Shown: piece by piece, positions 36,800 to 47,219 of the stretch
How positions within the stretch are numbered: the stretch's first letter is position 1
How the letters are laid out: each line of letters starts with the position of its first letter
DNA from: Reticulitermes lucifugus
Lineage: Eukaryota; Arthropoda; Insecta; Blattodea; Rhinotermitidae
Assembly (NCBI GenBank): GCA_026260175.1
Contig: JAKCWW010001123.1
Location: 2,133-66,132 of the forward strand
Direction of reading: 5' to 3'
DNA length: 64,000 nt
Made by a program: the position numbers and the translations under genes
Notes under the pieces: model-generated
Database searches by the model: none
Told to the model about the DNA's origin: nothing
Seen by the model: only the letters and a program-made list of their open reading frames with translations

Positions 36800-37090
36800 C
36801 AGGCAGTCGGTATAGCTGCTAGGCTACGGGATGGACTACCGAGGATTTCTAGTTCGCTTCCCGGGAGAGGCAAGATACTTTCTCTTCTCCAAAGCTTCCA
36901 AAGCGCCTGTGTGTCCCACCTAATCTCCTATTCAGTGGTTACCATGGGCGCTGTCCTTGGAGGTAAAGAGGCAGGGGCGTGAAGCTGACGACATACCTCT
37001 ATCCAGTCCCCAGATCCAGAGTGGGTGGAGCTATATATCTACTCACCCATACGCCTTCATGGCTTTTACAGGACAGCTTTCTTACTGTTG
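36800..37090 (+). repeat. tRNA-derived SINE copy B
   Basis: CAGTCGGTATAGCTGCTAGG, CTACGGGATGGACTACCGAG and TTCTAGTTCGCTTCCCGGGAG form the head. CCCACCTAATCTCCTATTCA and GGGTGGAGCTATATATCTAC, followed by CCATACGCCTTCATGG, form the body. A partial inverted relative with a CTTTAC tail lies at 55085-55255. Confidence 0.7.
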
Positions 37091-37464
37091 TATGAAATGG
37101 ATCGAAATTTCAATGAGAAGGTTTGATAAATCCCATCTCTCCCTGTGACTGCCACAGATAATCCACCCATTTTTGTACATTGTAGCTATTGACGGATACT
37201 TTGAAATGACTGTTTCACAAGTTATGCACACCATAAACTTTAGAAATTATTTAAAGTGACCTGGATAGAATGTGCGGTGCAACTGCCAAAAATAAGATTT
37301 TATCGGCAGAGAAAGGAGATTGCAATACCCACCGAACACCTGGTACCTATCAACTGCATCATGGCGACACATTGTTTTAGCAATCTCTGCCATCTTGCGT
37401 ACATATCAATAACTATAAGAATGCGCGTTTCAAGCTTCCTCTGCGGTGCAGTTGAGGGCTTCCT

Positions 37465-37650
37465 TCTTATGAGATCTTAAAGCGGCGAAGGTTGGTAGAT
37501 GGTCAGAGATGTTTCTGGGTAGCCCATCGGTCCCATCATCTTCGATTGCTTGAACCTTGAAGATGAGACCAATGGGCTGCCCCGAAACGTCGCTGACCAT
37601 CTACCAACCTACGCCGCGTAACGTCCCAGAAGAACGAAGGCCTTAAGTAT
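37465..37650. repeat. Foldback repeat, 'AAGATGGGACCGA' family
   Basis: The left arm contains GGTTGGTAGATGGTCAGAGA and GGTAGCCCATCGGTCCCATC. The right arm contains CTTGAAGATGAGACCAATGG, GCTGCCCCGAAACGTCGCTG, ACCATCTACCAACCTACGCC and CGCGTAACGTCCCAGAAGA. Arms of about 80 bases surround a short centre near 37555. Confidence 0.7.
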
Positions 37651-38189
37651 AATAATGACTTAATATAAAAACTGCATAGACATAGATGACAGAAGTTGTC
37701 TCTGCATCATAATCCCACTGGCCCTTGAAATAGGTCGTCCCAGAAAGAGACTGAAAGTCTAAAACAATTATTGCAAGGATAAGAAGCAGGAAACTGTCAG
37801 ATAAGATTACTTTGCTTCCAGTAGACAGCTCTAAGCCATATTTCTGGTAATGACATCAAAATGGTCGTTATAAGGGTAATAGTTTTGTAAGAAGGAAATT
37901 TATAAAATTAAACCCCTTTTATACCGGATTATAGTTCTGCTTGCAATAAAATCTACAAATATATTTAGAGGCCTACGTGAATTAATATGATTTTAAAAAA
38001 TATGGCAGTGGAAATCATAACGGTTTCGTTCCAAACAATAATAAACACCCGAATAATCGTCAAAATTGCTAGTGCCTCTCGATCATGACGTGCCTCACGA
38101 ACCCTGCTCCGGTGGTTCATTACACGATGCACAAGGGCCCACGACGTGTCCCTACACTAAGCCGCACTAAGCCAGTTATGTTTCACATT

Positions 38190-38400
38190 CTATTCCTTTA
38201 ACATGCATTTTAATATTTTCCTCCCATCTAAGTCTATGCTTTCCAAGTGGTCTCCTCTGTTCAGGTTTCTACAACAAAAGTCTGTATGCATTTCTTTTTC
38301 TTTCCATACACATCACATTCCCTGCCCATCCCATCCTCCTTAATTCTGTCACCCTAATAAAGTTTGGAGGGGAGTAAAAATTATGAAGCTGCCTTAAAAT
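38190..38400 (-). repeat. LINE 3' end relic, minus strand
   Basis: CTTTCCAAGTGGTCTCCTCT, CAGGTTTCTACAACAAAAGT and CTGTATGCATTTCTTTTTC, plus CATCCCATCCTCCTTAATTC, parallel the non-coding-strand reading of 19565-19690. Heavily decayed. Confidence 0.5.
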
Positions 38401-38409
38401 GAAATTACA

Positions 38410-39900
38410 CAAACCGCCACCGAGAGCAGTATTATAACATCAGAGACCTGTATGTGTTATGTACCATATTTCAACATACAGTTTGAAAGACATGGGCACA
38501 TAATACGAGTATTGCATAATATAAACTCCATTATTAACACCGGTAACTTTACATCGATATTTGCTTGCGTTTTGTGTACTCAAGGGAACAAGGAGAACAG
38601 TTTTTATTCTTCCAAATGAAAGATACTTACGACTGCTTCTGATTAATATTTATTAAGAGGATAAATCATGAAGGTGCGTTACAATAATTGTAGTGCTTGT
38701 TTAGCTGTGACGACTGCGCAATTTTGACACTGCACAAGATCATTGTGTGGGTATCATTCCAGTTTTCATAAGGACCGAGACTTTAATTTCAGTCCGAAGA
38801 CTCACTGAGGTTTGAAGTGGCTTTTTCTCAGTCCCTTCAGGCAAGTTTCGAAGTATTACCTGAAAGTAGGCCACGATCGCTTATACCTTCTTTCTTTACA
38901 ACTTTTTTGTACACCGTCTATCCTATTACTCGACACTATAGCAGCTATTCTTAAGTGTCGTTAAATAAAGCAAGAGTAAAGAAATAAATTATACGTCTCG
39001 TAATAATTTCCCAATCAATTAAACGGTTGAAATGCAACGAAGCAAGCGTGAACATGTTCATAAGTCACGTTTTGCGCTAGAAGAACTGGTTATAGTCGCG
39101 CAATAAGAACTTCGTATAATATATATTATATTGGCTTATACACACAATTGTGTTTAGTATAATGCTAATTTCCTGCGGTGAGAACTGAAAGCACTTGTTA
39201 TTCTATGGAAAGTTGTAGAATTTCTGTCCTACACAGACAGAGAAAGACTGGAAAACGTGAGTTTTTTTCAGTTATCTGATTGCAGTAACTTTCGCGTTAG
39301 TAGCATCTGGGTAATAATGATTTCCATATTAATTGCTTTATCTGAAATCGATCAGTTGTGGCCTAATCGAGTTCCCGTACTAATAACATCGAAAGAGGAC
39401 TGACGTAACCAGACCTATTTTTCTGTACAGAGCATATTCTGGGCCGAATGCGCCTCTAATTAAGGGATTACTCACTCACAAGAGCGTACAGCGATGTAAT
39501 TAAATGCACTTCTTGTTTGGATGAGGGATCGTGTGAAGCTGTGAAAGTGTTGGGATAAGAAAGAAAATGGAATATAGTTATAATTGTGGTAGTCAAAGGT
39601 ATGCATTTCGAAGTAATAAAATTTTAGAAGTGCTGTGAATGAAGACCGAAGATTTATCATTAGTAGCGATGGAATATTAAAGTAACGCCCCAAGGGCTCT
39701 GGAAAACTCCGTATATTAAAACTTTCTTCCTTTATTTCTTTCCACTTTTCCCCCTTCAGTTCCTTAATTTCTCATTTATTTCATTCGTCGCCACACCGTT
39801 CTTTTCTTCTCTGTGTCTTGTTTGTCTGCTCTGGCCTACTGATAAAAGAAGTGCTTCAGTCACATTTACAACCAGTTGCAAAATATCAACAATCCCACTC
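38410..39900. other. No supported gene
   Basis: Nothing recognisable apart from short AT-rich stretches. Confidence 0.5.
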
Positions 39901-39914
39901 CACCTGGTAACATT

Positions 39915-40405
39915 ATTTCTCATCTAAAAATGTGGGCGACCTTCACATACTACACTCCGTCTACACGGAAAATTAATAACTTGTTTAAACATACGGACAT
40001 ATGCATAGCATTCTCTACCACTAATACTGTCTGGTTTTCTTAAACCAAGAACATACAATACTGGAAGTGACTACGAAGAAAATGGTATCTATGCGCTGTC
40101 CTTTTCCACATGTCAATATTCATATGTGGGACAGACTGGTCGAGGTCTAAAACAGTGATATCTAGAACATATACGGTATATAAAATGTAATAACCCACAA
40201 TCGGCGTATACACTACACTTAATATTTGCATGCATACAGACCAATCCATAACACCATGACTTTTTTTCACCACGTAAATAAAGGTTAACATATAAATTCC
40301 CTGGAAGAGGTTTGTACCTAATTATATAGTTATAATAACAAACTTATGTCCGAACAATATACTGGGTATCGTAATCCACTATTTGAACTAACCAATTGCC
40401 TTCAA
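39915..40405 (+). pseudogene. Penelope-like element: linker and GIY-YIG endonuclease, broken
   Basis: The first frame gives WATFTYYTPSTRKINNLFKH then TDICIAFSTTNTVWFS, which is the segment between reverse transcriptase and nuclease in Penelope-like elements. After a frame change comes GIYALSFSTCQYSYVGQTGR (GIY at 40084-40092, YVG at 40123-40131), then GLKQ, an in-frame TGA, YLEHIRYIKCNNPQSAYTLH, and after decay MSEQYTGYRNPLFEL near 40350-40395. In the family a conserved arginine follows GQTGRxLKx. Here that codon position is TGA, compatible with CGA-to-TGA mutation. The nuclease nicks target DNA for insertion. The reverse transcriptase is lost (5' truncation). A hammerhead-like motif lies about 380 bases downstream, where the element tail would be. 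Confidence 0.8.
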
Positions 40406-40783
40406 CTACGGCATGCTAACGCGTGACGCACACCACAGTACACCGATCCTGTTTACTTTCACTTCCTTCAGTACCGTGCTTACTGTCGCTCTATACACAA
40501 GATATGTCTGCGATATCGGTATGTAATACAACTATCATTTTACTTCTTATATGATGTGTATATTAATGGTATTTATACTAATTTTATTACTTTAATATTA
40601 ATTTACAGAGCAATTGTAATTTCGTACTACTCTTAAGTATCATATATCATTCATATGGAATATTTCTTCACATTTCTGCTTCTCCTGTGGACTTCAGGAT
40701 ACCCAGATACATCTTATATATTCTCTTAAGTTCATTTAATCTTAATTCATGTTTTATATATATTTGATTGATATATTTTCTCT

Positions 40784-40820
40784 CTGAAGATCATCCTGGA
40801 AGGATTGAAACATGTTGCAG
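40784..40820 (+). ncRNA. Hammerhead-like motif in the Penelope-like tail
   Basis: CTGAAGA core (40784-40790), ATCC/GGAT stem II around TGGAA, GAAA (40807-40810), then CATG and UU. Stem I is not complementary, so it is probably inactive. The position downstream of a GIY-YIG relic on the same strand supports the Penelope link of the other motifs. Confidence 0.5.
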
Positions 40821-40888
40821 TTTTAATGTTTTAATTGTGTAATTGTGTATTACACTTTGTGCATTTTGTTGCATAATGTGTTATAGAC

Positions 40889-41035
40889 CAGTGTATTTAA
40901 CTCCTGATGCTAACCACTATTCTTCAGACACTAATGTATTTAACTGCTGCTGCTAGTTAAGCACTGCTCTTCAGACAGTAGTGTATTTAATTGCTGATGC
41001 TATTTGGCAGTTTATACTTCTCATTTTACTGTTCA
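40889..41035 (+). repeat. Short degenerate tandem repeat (43-47 bp unit, about 3 copies)
   Basis: TGTATTTAA starts recur at about 40892, 40935 and 40982. Each is followed by CTGATGCTA-like or CTGCTGCTA-like sequence and then TCTTCAGAC. Confidence 0.6.
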
Positions 41036-41039
41036 TATA

Positions 41040-41985
41040 TCACAACGGAATATGATTGATGAAGGTAATCATTACTCTTCCGACACGTGTGTATTTAACC
41101 TTACTTAATTCTTATTGGCCAGTAGTTCGTGCTGATCAGGTGATAATTTTACTCCCGTTTTCCAGTTATTTAAGTGTCCTTAACTCTGTATCCTTGGCAT
41201 GAATTTTGTTAACATAACACTGCTTTAAGTACTAGCCAACTAATTACCAATCTAAATCTCGTGGTAGTAGAACCGATGAACCACGTTTACAGTCCATTTT
41301 CTAAGATCCATCTTAAAGTTATCTGCACGTCTGATCGATGTTCGAAGAATTTATTAATAATGTGTTAGTTCTTACTGACTTTTCCATGTCACACATTGCT
41401 AAAATCTGTCGCTTTAATTTCTGCCTTTAGATAATAATTACTATTGTATTATATGTCAATGTTTAATAAACGTTGTAAATTAAAAACAAACTTATATGGG
41501 TATAAATTATTTTTCCATCCGGGTGTGTAACATAAAATGACGATTTTAATTCAGTATGTATTACAAGTTTAAAAAGTAATGCTTTGAAACCTGTTATATG
41601 ACTGGATATAAAAACAACCTTATGTTGTATATGCAAGGCACATAGTGTTGCTCTTTAAAATCTAATTGACTACGATAGGCTGGCATGGGGATACAAGACG
41701 TAAAGCAGAGTGTTCATAAGGAAACCACTTTAAAAAGCCCACTTGGAATACCAAGAAGGAAAATTGGGAATAATATTCATGTGGATGAGAAAGACATACA
41801 TTGCGAGAATAGGAGCGCAGTGGAACTGGCTCAGGAATGAACCCAGTGCCGGCTTGTTGTGCAAACACGTATGGTTCGTAGCATTCTAGTAACAGAGGAG
41901 TATATTACAAAAGAGGAATATAAGAAACCACGTGGAGTACTTAACTCACGATGTAAAAATTATGAGTTAAACTGCAAGTAACACA
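41040..41985. other. No supported gene
   Basis: AT-rich spacer with no recognised feature. Confidence 0.5.
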
Positions 41986-41991
41986 TAGAGC

Positions 41992-42248
41992 CAGGGGCAC
42001 AGCTAGTTCTTTTTGCGCCCAGGGCGAATAATCAAAATGGCCGACCTTAACAGTAATTAAGAAATGTTAAAAAATTGCAATCATTTGTTGAATTTTCTTT
42101 TATTTGGACCAATGATTTGAAACGTGTTGAGCGCAGAAATGAATCTTTATAATTTTAAATATCCATTTTTTCCCCCAATTTTGCCGCTTCTTGACCTGCC
42201 GCCCCGGGCGGCCGCACCCCTCGCCACCTAGTCCCCAGCTACGCCCTG
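41992..42248. mobile_element. hAT-like non-autonomous element (MITE) 3
   Basis: The left end CAGGGGCACAGCTAGTTC and the right end read inward, CAGGGCGTAGCTGGGGACTA, form an imperfect inverted repeat of the CAGGGGCGTAGCTAG type common in hAT MITEs. Flanking 8-mers CATAGAGC and GATAGGAG share ATAG. The right half is strongly GC-rich (CCGCCCCGGGCGGCCGC). Confidence 0.5.
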
Positions 42249-42259
42249 GATAGGAGGCA

Positions 42260-43825
42260 AGGACGTGGCATCATCGAAACATCCAGACTTCTGAACTGGC
42301 TTCATAATGTTCAGTTTTTGTGCAGGAATAAGAAAAAGAAGACAAGAATGCCATGCCATCCGTCAAGTAAATGCAATTACATTTATTAAAGTTAGCGTCA
42401 TATTATTAAAGTCCAAAATCGCAAGAAACGGCTCCTGAATTTCGTTCTAGATATTTTGTCAAATTTATATGAACACCAGAATTTTTTCAAGCGTTTAATT
42501 GCAGCTAATACACAAGTACAGAACAACCCTACCGTGACATAGCTGCATTGGATACATTCACATTCCATTAAATACCACTAGCCGTGGTAATAATAGCATT
42601 ACGTGGCCAACTTATTGATCTGCCTTTGTAAGCTGAGGGTCTGCCTTATGTATTATACAATCCTTTTGTGCACACAGTGAAAATTTAACATGTACCATTG
42701 TGGACCAAGGATCACTTTATTACCTGAAAATGACATTAGTTTCTGGCCATTATATGACGAAAATCACATTGCTGTTTTGAACGCTATGTTCATTCAGAGA
42801 CATATACCAAACTGATATAAGCAATATAATAAACCTCTTTCCTTTTAACTTTTCATGTCTGGGACCAATAATGAGGTGGGAAGAATAAAGAAGGTCGTAC
42901 CTTTTGTCGTTTGTCTGCCAGATTAGTTTATAACGGCCTGAAGAAACATATGTCAGTTCTATTTATGACAGAGTTAAGGCCCAACATATCATTATTATCC
43001 TTGTCATTACACGTGCAATTAGTGATAGCTGTCTTACATCCCTTGCCTCTCGGCATGCGAGATTATTTATTGTTGGGGGCACCTTGTCAATATAATATCT
43101 TACGAGTAATTAGAGGATACGTGCATGTTATTAGATTTATTACCGACATAATCATAAAGTTAGTACACCAAATGATCACGTGTTTTACCGTTGCAGTTCA
43201 ATTAACGGTGCTTATTGGAAGGCAACAGAGTGAAGAAAATTCAATAATGAGCAGCTTCGTAATTTGTTCCCCCCCATCTAAGAGGCCTGTCATTAAGTTC
43301 AATACAGAATTATTGGGGTGGTTAAATCAAGAAGGATAAGACAGGGTCTTTAGTATAAGTATTTATCGCACTCATTAATTACACTATAAGTGGTTGGTGA
43401 AAAGCCATATAGAGCCACTCCAAATCGGTGTAATGTAAGTATTGTAACTATAGAACACGAGGGCAGCCTTGAATAGCACTTAGGCCTATTTGTTATGGAT
43501 CAGCCCGTCTTGACGGTAGGAGTTATCGACACTTCCGGTTGAGAAAATGCGCAATCACTTTATTGTAGCGTGTACATGAAGTACGCTGAAGACAGTGCGA
43601 ATAACGACATGACATTGAACAAATTTCTACCTGACTCTCTGGCTGATATTTCGAAGCTTTTGGAACGTAGCTTCTCACTCCTACCCTAGAAGTTGGGAAC
43701 TTCAAAATACTATACAAAGTAGGTTTTATTTGAGTGTTTACTCCACACAATCCGTACAAACTGTCAAACGCCGTCAATAAAATAAATGTCATATGTAAAA
43801 ATTACCTTCCAATAATATGCAGTGT
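42260..43825. other. No supported gene
   Basis: The 142-codon frame at 42911-43339 (plus) is the longest here. It lacks a recognisable domain and its composition matches the surroundings. Confidence 0.4.
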
Positions 43826-43827
43826 GT

Positions 43828-44076
43828 AACTACAGCGGAACCAGATCCCGGTGGCCATGAGGTCCTAGGCTTAGGTCTGCGGCCACAAGATCGCTGGGAT
43901 CGCGGGTTCCACCGTAGTGTGTTGTGTAGGTGGCGGCCTCTCCGACGAGCTGATCACTTATTCAAAGAATCCTGCCGGGTGTAGGTGTGTATAATTTTGT
44001 GTGATCTAGAAACCTCAAAACGAGGCGGCCTAGGCCTGATTTGGGCTGTAGCGCCACAGGAAAAAACTACAGCGGA
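43828..44076 (+). repeat. Complete tRNA-derived SINE with 12-bp target-site duplication
   Basis: The body spans 43840-44064 and is flanked by perfect copies of AACTACAGCGGA (43828-43839 and 44065-44076). The head reads GATCCCGGTGGCCATGAGG, CTTAGGTCTGCGGCCAC, and a B box in GATCGCGGGTTCCACC. The body ends in an A-run (CACAGGAAAAA). Intact duplications make this one of the youngest insertions visible in the window. Confidence 0.85.
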
Positions 44077-44254
44077 GTGAATACAGCATTGTGTATGTAT
44101 GACCATGGTATAAGGACATCGCTGTAAATTAACTCAACAATGCTTAAAAATTCCTTAAAACGTGGGTTTTTGTTTTTTGGAAACAATAGTGGGAATGATT
44201 TATACATGCTCTACATCGAATTTAGAAGGGGATTCGGAACTAAAAGCATTTGCA

Positions 44255-44350
44255 ATGGATGAAGTTAGGAAATCTATGCGTGCTAACACTTCTGGAATGT
44301 TGAAATCTGCGCTATTCTGGGATATTACGCGGAGGAAGCCTGAAATCAAA
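44255..44350 (+). repeat. Fragment of the 46.5 kb foldback family
   Basis: AATGTTGAAATCTGCGCTAT, TCTGGGATATTACGCGGAGG and AAGCCTGAAATC correspond to the outer end of the 46.5 kb copy (GATGAAATCTGCCCTCTTCT, GGGATATAACGAGGCG) and its flanking GGCTTCCGCC. Confidence 0.45.
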
Positions 44351-44359
44351 ATTCTGGAA

Positions 44360-45180
44360 TGTTCTCTCGCTTTTATTTAATTATTTTTAAAACCCTAACG
44401 GCTAATTGAAAAATTATGTAAGACTTAAAGTGGGCGTTGATATTTTCTCTACAAAAACGTATTTTTCTTTCTCTAAATTTTTAAAGTGTTACGTCAAGAT
44501 GCGTCCGAAACGCATTTAGGTGTGTCTTCGTTTACGGTATTAGTTGTTATTGGCTCATTTCAAACAAACTGCTGTCGACACATGTCAGTAGACGTTCCCA
44601 CCCTAAAATGTCTGACACTTGCTTGAATGTTTCTCGATTTGTTGCAGCTTCCACAGAAGGACAGACAAACATAGTGACGCTAATATGCTCATTTGTGCAA
44701 CTTTTCATTTCTGGCGCTTAAAAAATTATAACTCGATCCTAGAAAAATCACAGTTCTGCTCGGTTCATATACATGGATCTATTTCTAATCAGCTCCACTG
44801 ATGTTTCCATTATCATGCACCAAAGGCCTTACACTGCAGTGTCTGTCACATGTACACATTATGACATAAGCTTTTCTATGCCTATACTGGCTTCATCGTC
44901 AGTGTCATTTTCTTCGCTAACGTAGGTTTTATTTGGTCCCTAAGTATTGGGTGCATATCAGTTTGTCACTTGTTCCACTTCTTTGAGTCCGTTTATGTTG
45001 TTATTGGTTCTGCTTATTTCACTCTATGGTTATCGCTGTGTTAAGTAGTACATACTTACTACATTTACTGGCATTTTTGTTAGTTTGCATTAGTATTCAC
45101 CTCTTGTTTTCCCCCTATTTTGTATTTTCTCTTTCGTTATTACATTTATATCTGCATTTTTTGTAGATGTTTGGCGTTTC
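44360..45180. other. No supported gene
   Basis: AT-rich spacer. CAAGATGCGTCCGAAACGCA at 44496-44516 is weakly reminiscent of the CCGAAACG boxes in Penelope tails. Confidence 0.4.
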
Positions 45181-45185
45181 ATCTC

Positions 45186-45186
45186 C

Positions 45187-45226
<40 letters not shown>

Positions 45227-45236
45227 GCTGCTGTTG
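45186..45236 (+). repeat. (GTT)n microsatellite
   Basis: About 14 perfect GTT units followed by GCTGCTGTTGCTT. The poly-Gln frame on the minus strand is an artefact. Confidence 0.95.
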
Positions 45237-45239
45237 CTT

Positions 45240-46475
45240 CCTTGTGCACAAGTAAACGCATAAGTCATAATCAATACATGTGACAGACAGGGTAATAAAA
45301 GGTTTTTGGTACGTGCTCATAAAAGGCATAAGTTACTAAATTCACGCGGAAAGTACAGAAACAAATAGGCTGAGTTGGTTTATTTTAGGTAGGTGAAGAC
45401 ATCTCGTGAATGGAACAGTACACGTATCTTTTATTAATACTTATTTTCCTGCAGGCAGTACGTTTTCTTGGAGCACTGTTAATGTGTGAAAGCCTGATTT
45501 TTATCTAAAAAAATGTAGTTTAAAATTTTAAGAGTGTAAATATAAGTAATATATTCCACACACGCTTAGTTGTAAAAATTTGCACTATTTTGTTCATTAT
45601 GTTATAATGTACACACTTACATCCCAAATAATAAACTAAAATTAATTACATACATGCAGTGGTACAGAGTACAGCAAAAGCAACTGACATTTTTTCTGAA
45701 AGCCATATCATTACCTATATTTGTACAATATAATCGCACATAATTAAGCAAATTTTTGGTATTTTACAGTGTAAAAGTCAGAACAAACAAAATTATTAAT
45801 GACTTCAGTCGTAACATACCACTGTATAGAATTACATAAGTAAGAGATTATACTGTCTTGCATCACGCAATAACTTCTGTGTATGTATTACGTCTCATAC
45901 TTAAGTGTTTCCTTCCAGTGTGGCTGTCTTTGTTAGATGGTAGTTGGTAATACACAACAAAGAACTGGCAGCTTATTTCGCTATAAGCTAAAGGCATATA
46001 ATTTAATGTAAAGCTGTATCCGTCGAGCACTGCAGGGCAGATGTAAAATTTGTCTGCAAATAAAATGAATGTATAATACTATTTTTTTTATTTTTAACAA
46101 TTCTTTTTCTTCGATCACTTAGTTGAATTATTTCTGGCTTTAATGATTGGTCACAAAATAGTACTTCTGTGACAAATAAATTGAGTACGAAGTGAAGCTT
46201 GTTGTGCATTTGGGATAACGTGCTTATGCGGGAAAATATACTTTATAGTGAACTTGAACAGCTAGCGTCTATAATTAATTAAAATTTGGAAAACATTTTG
46301 AAGACATCTGCAACAAATATGGATTTTAATTGTGAGAAATAAATTGGAGGCAAGAAGTGTAACATGTTTGATTAATCACAGGTAATGATAAAAAATTTAT
46401 GTTTCAGACATTATTACGTATATTTTTAATTACTGTTACGTAGGGTATGACAAGTAAAATAAAGTACCTTTTCCT
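45240..46475. other. No supported gene
   Basis: AT-rich with short ORFs only. Confidence 0.5.
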
Positions 46476-46507
46476 TGATTTTAGGCTTCCGCCGCGATGT
46501 TGATGAA

Positions 46508-46689
46508 ATCTGCCCTCTTCTGGGATATAACGAGGCGTCGTGTGGTAATTGTTTACAGACGTTTCGGGAAAACGTATCGGTCCCATCTTCACGGGTCTTG
46601 CCCCGTGAAGATGGGACCGATACGTTGTCCCAAAAGTCGGTAAACAATTACCACACGACGCCGCTTTATATCCCAGAAGAGCGCAGATC
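46508..46689. repeat. Long palindrome, best-preserved foldback family copy
   Basis: The left arm (46508-46596) and right arm (46598-46689) are inverted copies through ATCTGCxCTCTTCTGGGATA, GTCGTGTGGTAATTGTTTAC and GTATCGGTCCCATCTTCACG. The centre is GGTCTTGCC. In each arm GGGAC-like and GTCCC-like blocks flank CGATACGTT, and a (C)GAAACGTC or AAAAGTC box follows. Confidence 0.8.
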
Positions 46690-46929
46690 TCATAAAGTAC
46701 CATTTGTTAGACCTTGCCTTGGTTAATATGCAGTACAACCTCAAACATAATTTTAGCTTTATTCAGCTACGTACCTTCTTAAGCTGCAATAAAAAAATTC
46801 AATGCTTGGTTTCTCGGGCACAGTGACTTCATTTTCTTATCCACTTTCCTGTCGTATGTTTGCACTTTCCAATAAACAGAGTATTACTAACAGGTTTTTC
46901 TGCGCTGTATCAACTTCGTAGATCAGGCA

Positions 46930-47215
46930 TTCTTCAGAAACTACTAGTCGCTCGGCTGGTCAGGTGATTCCCCTTTGCTCTGTTCACAAAGACCTGCCAC
47001 TGGTCCTTGTCCTAATCTATGCGCATGTGTTATATCCTATTATTTTACAGCTCTTGTACTATTTTTCTCCATATAAGCCCATATGCTCCAAGTGATCTCC
47101 TCTATTCAGTTTCCTTCAACCAAAATTCTATAAAGGTCTCTCGACTGCACCATATATTCTACATACTCATTCCACCTTATCTTGCTCTGAGATATGACTC
47201 TGTATAATTTAGAAA
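46930..47215 (-). repeat. LINE 3' end relic, minus strand
   Basis: CGCTCGGCTGGTCAGGTGAT, CTCCAAGTGATCTCCTCTAT, CAACCAAAATTCTATAAAGG and CATTCCACCTTATCTTGCTC follow the same order as 19430-19690. Confidence 0.55.
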
Positions 47216-47219
47216 TTGT

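Noticed and set aside
42911-43339. 142-codon plus-strand ORF
   Set aside because: No domain, no splice context and composition like the flanks. ORFs of this size are expected by chance in 64 kb.
45090-45329. Minus-strand ORF with a polyglutamine run
   Set aside because: The Gln run is the translated (GTT)n microsatellite, and the flanks show no coding features.
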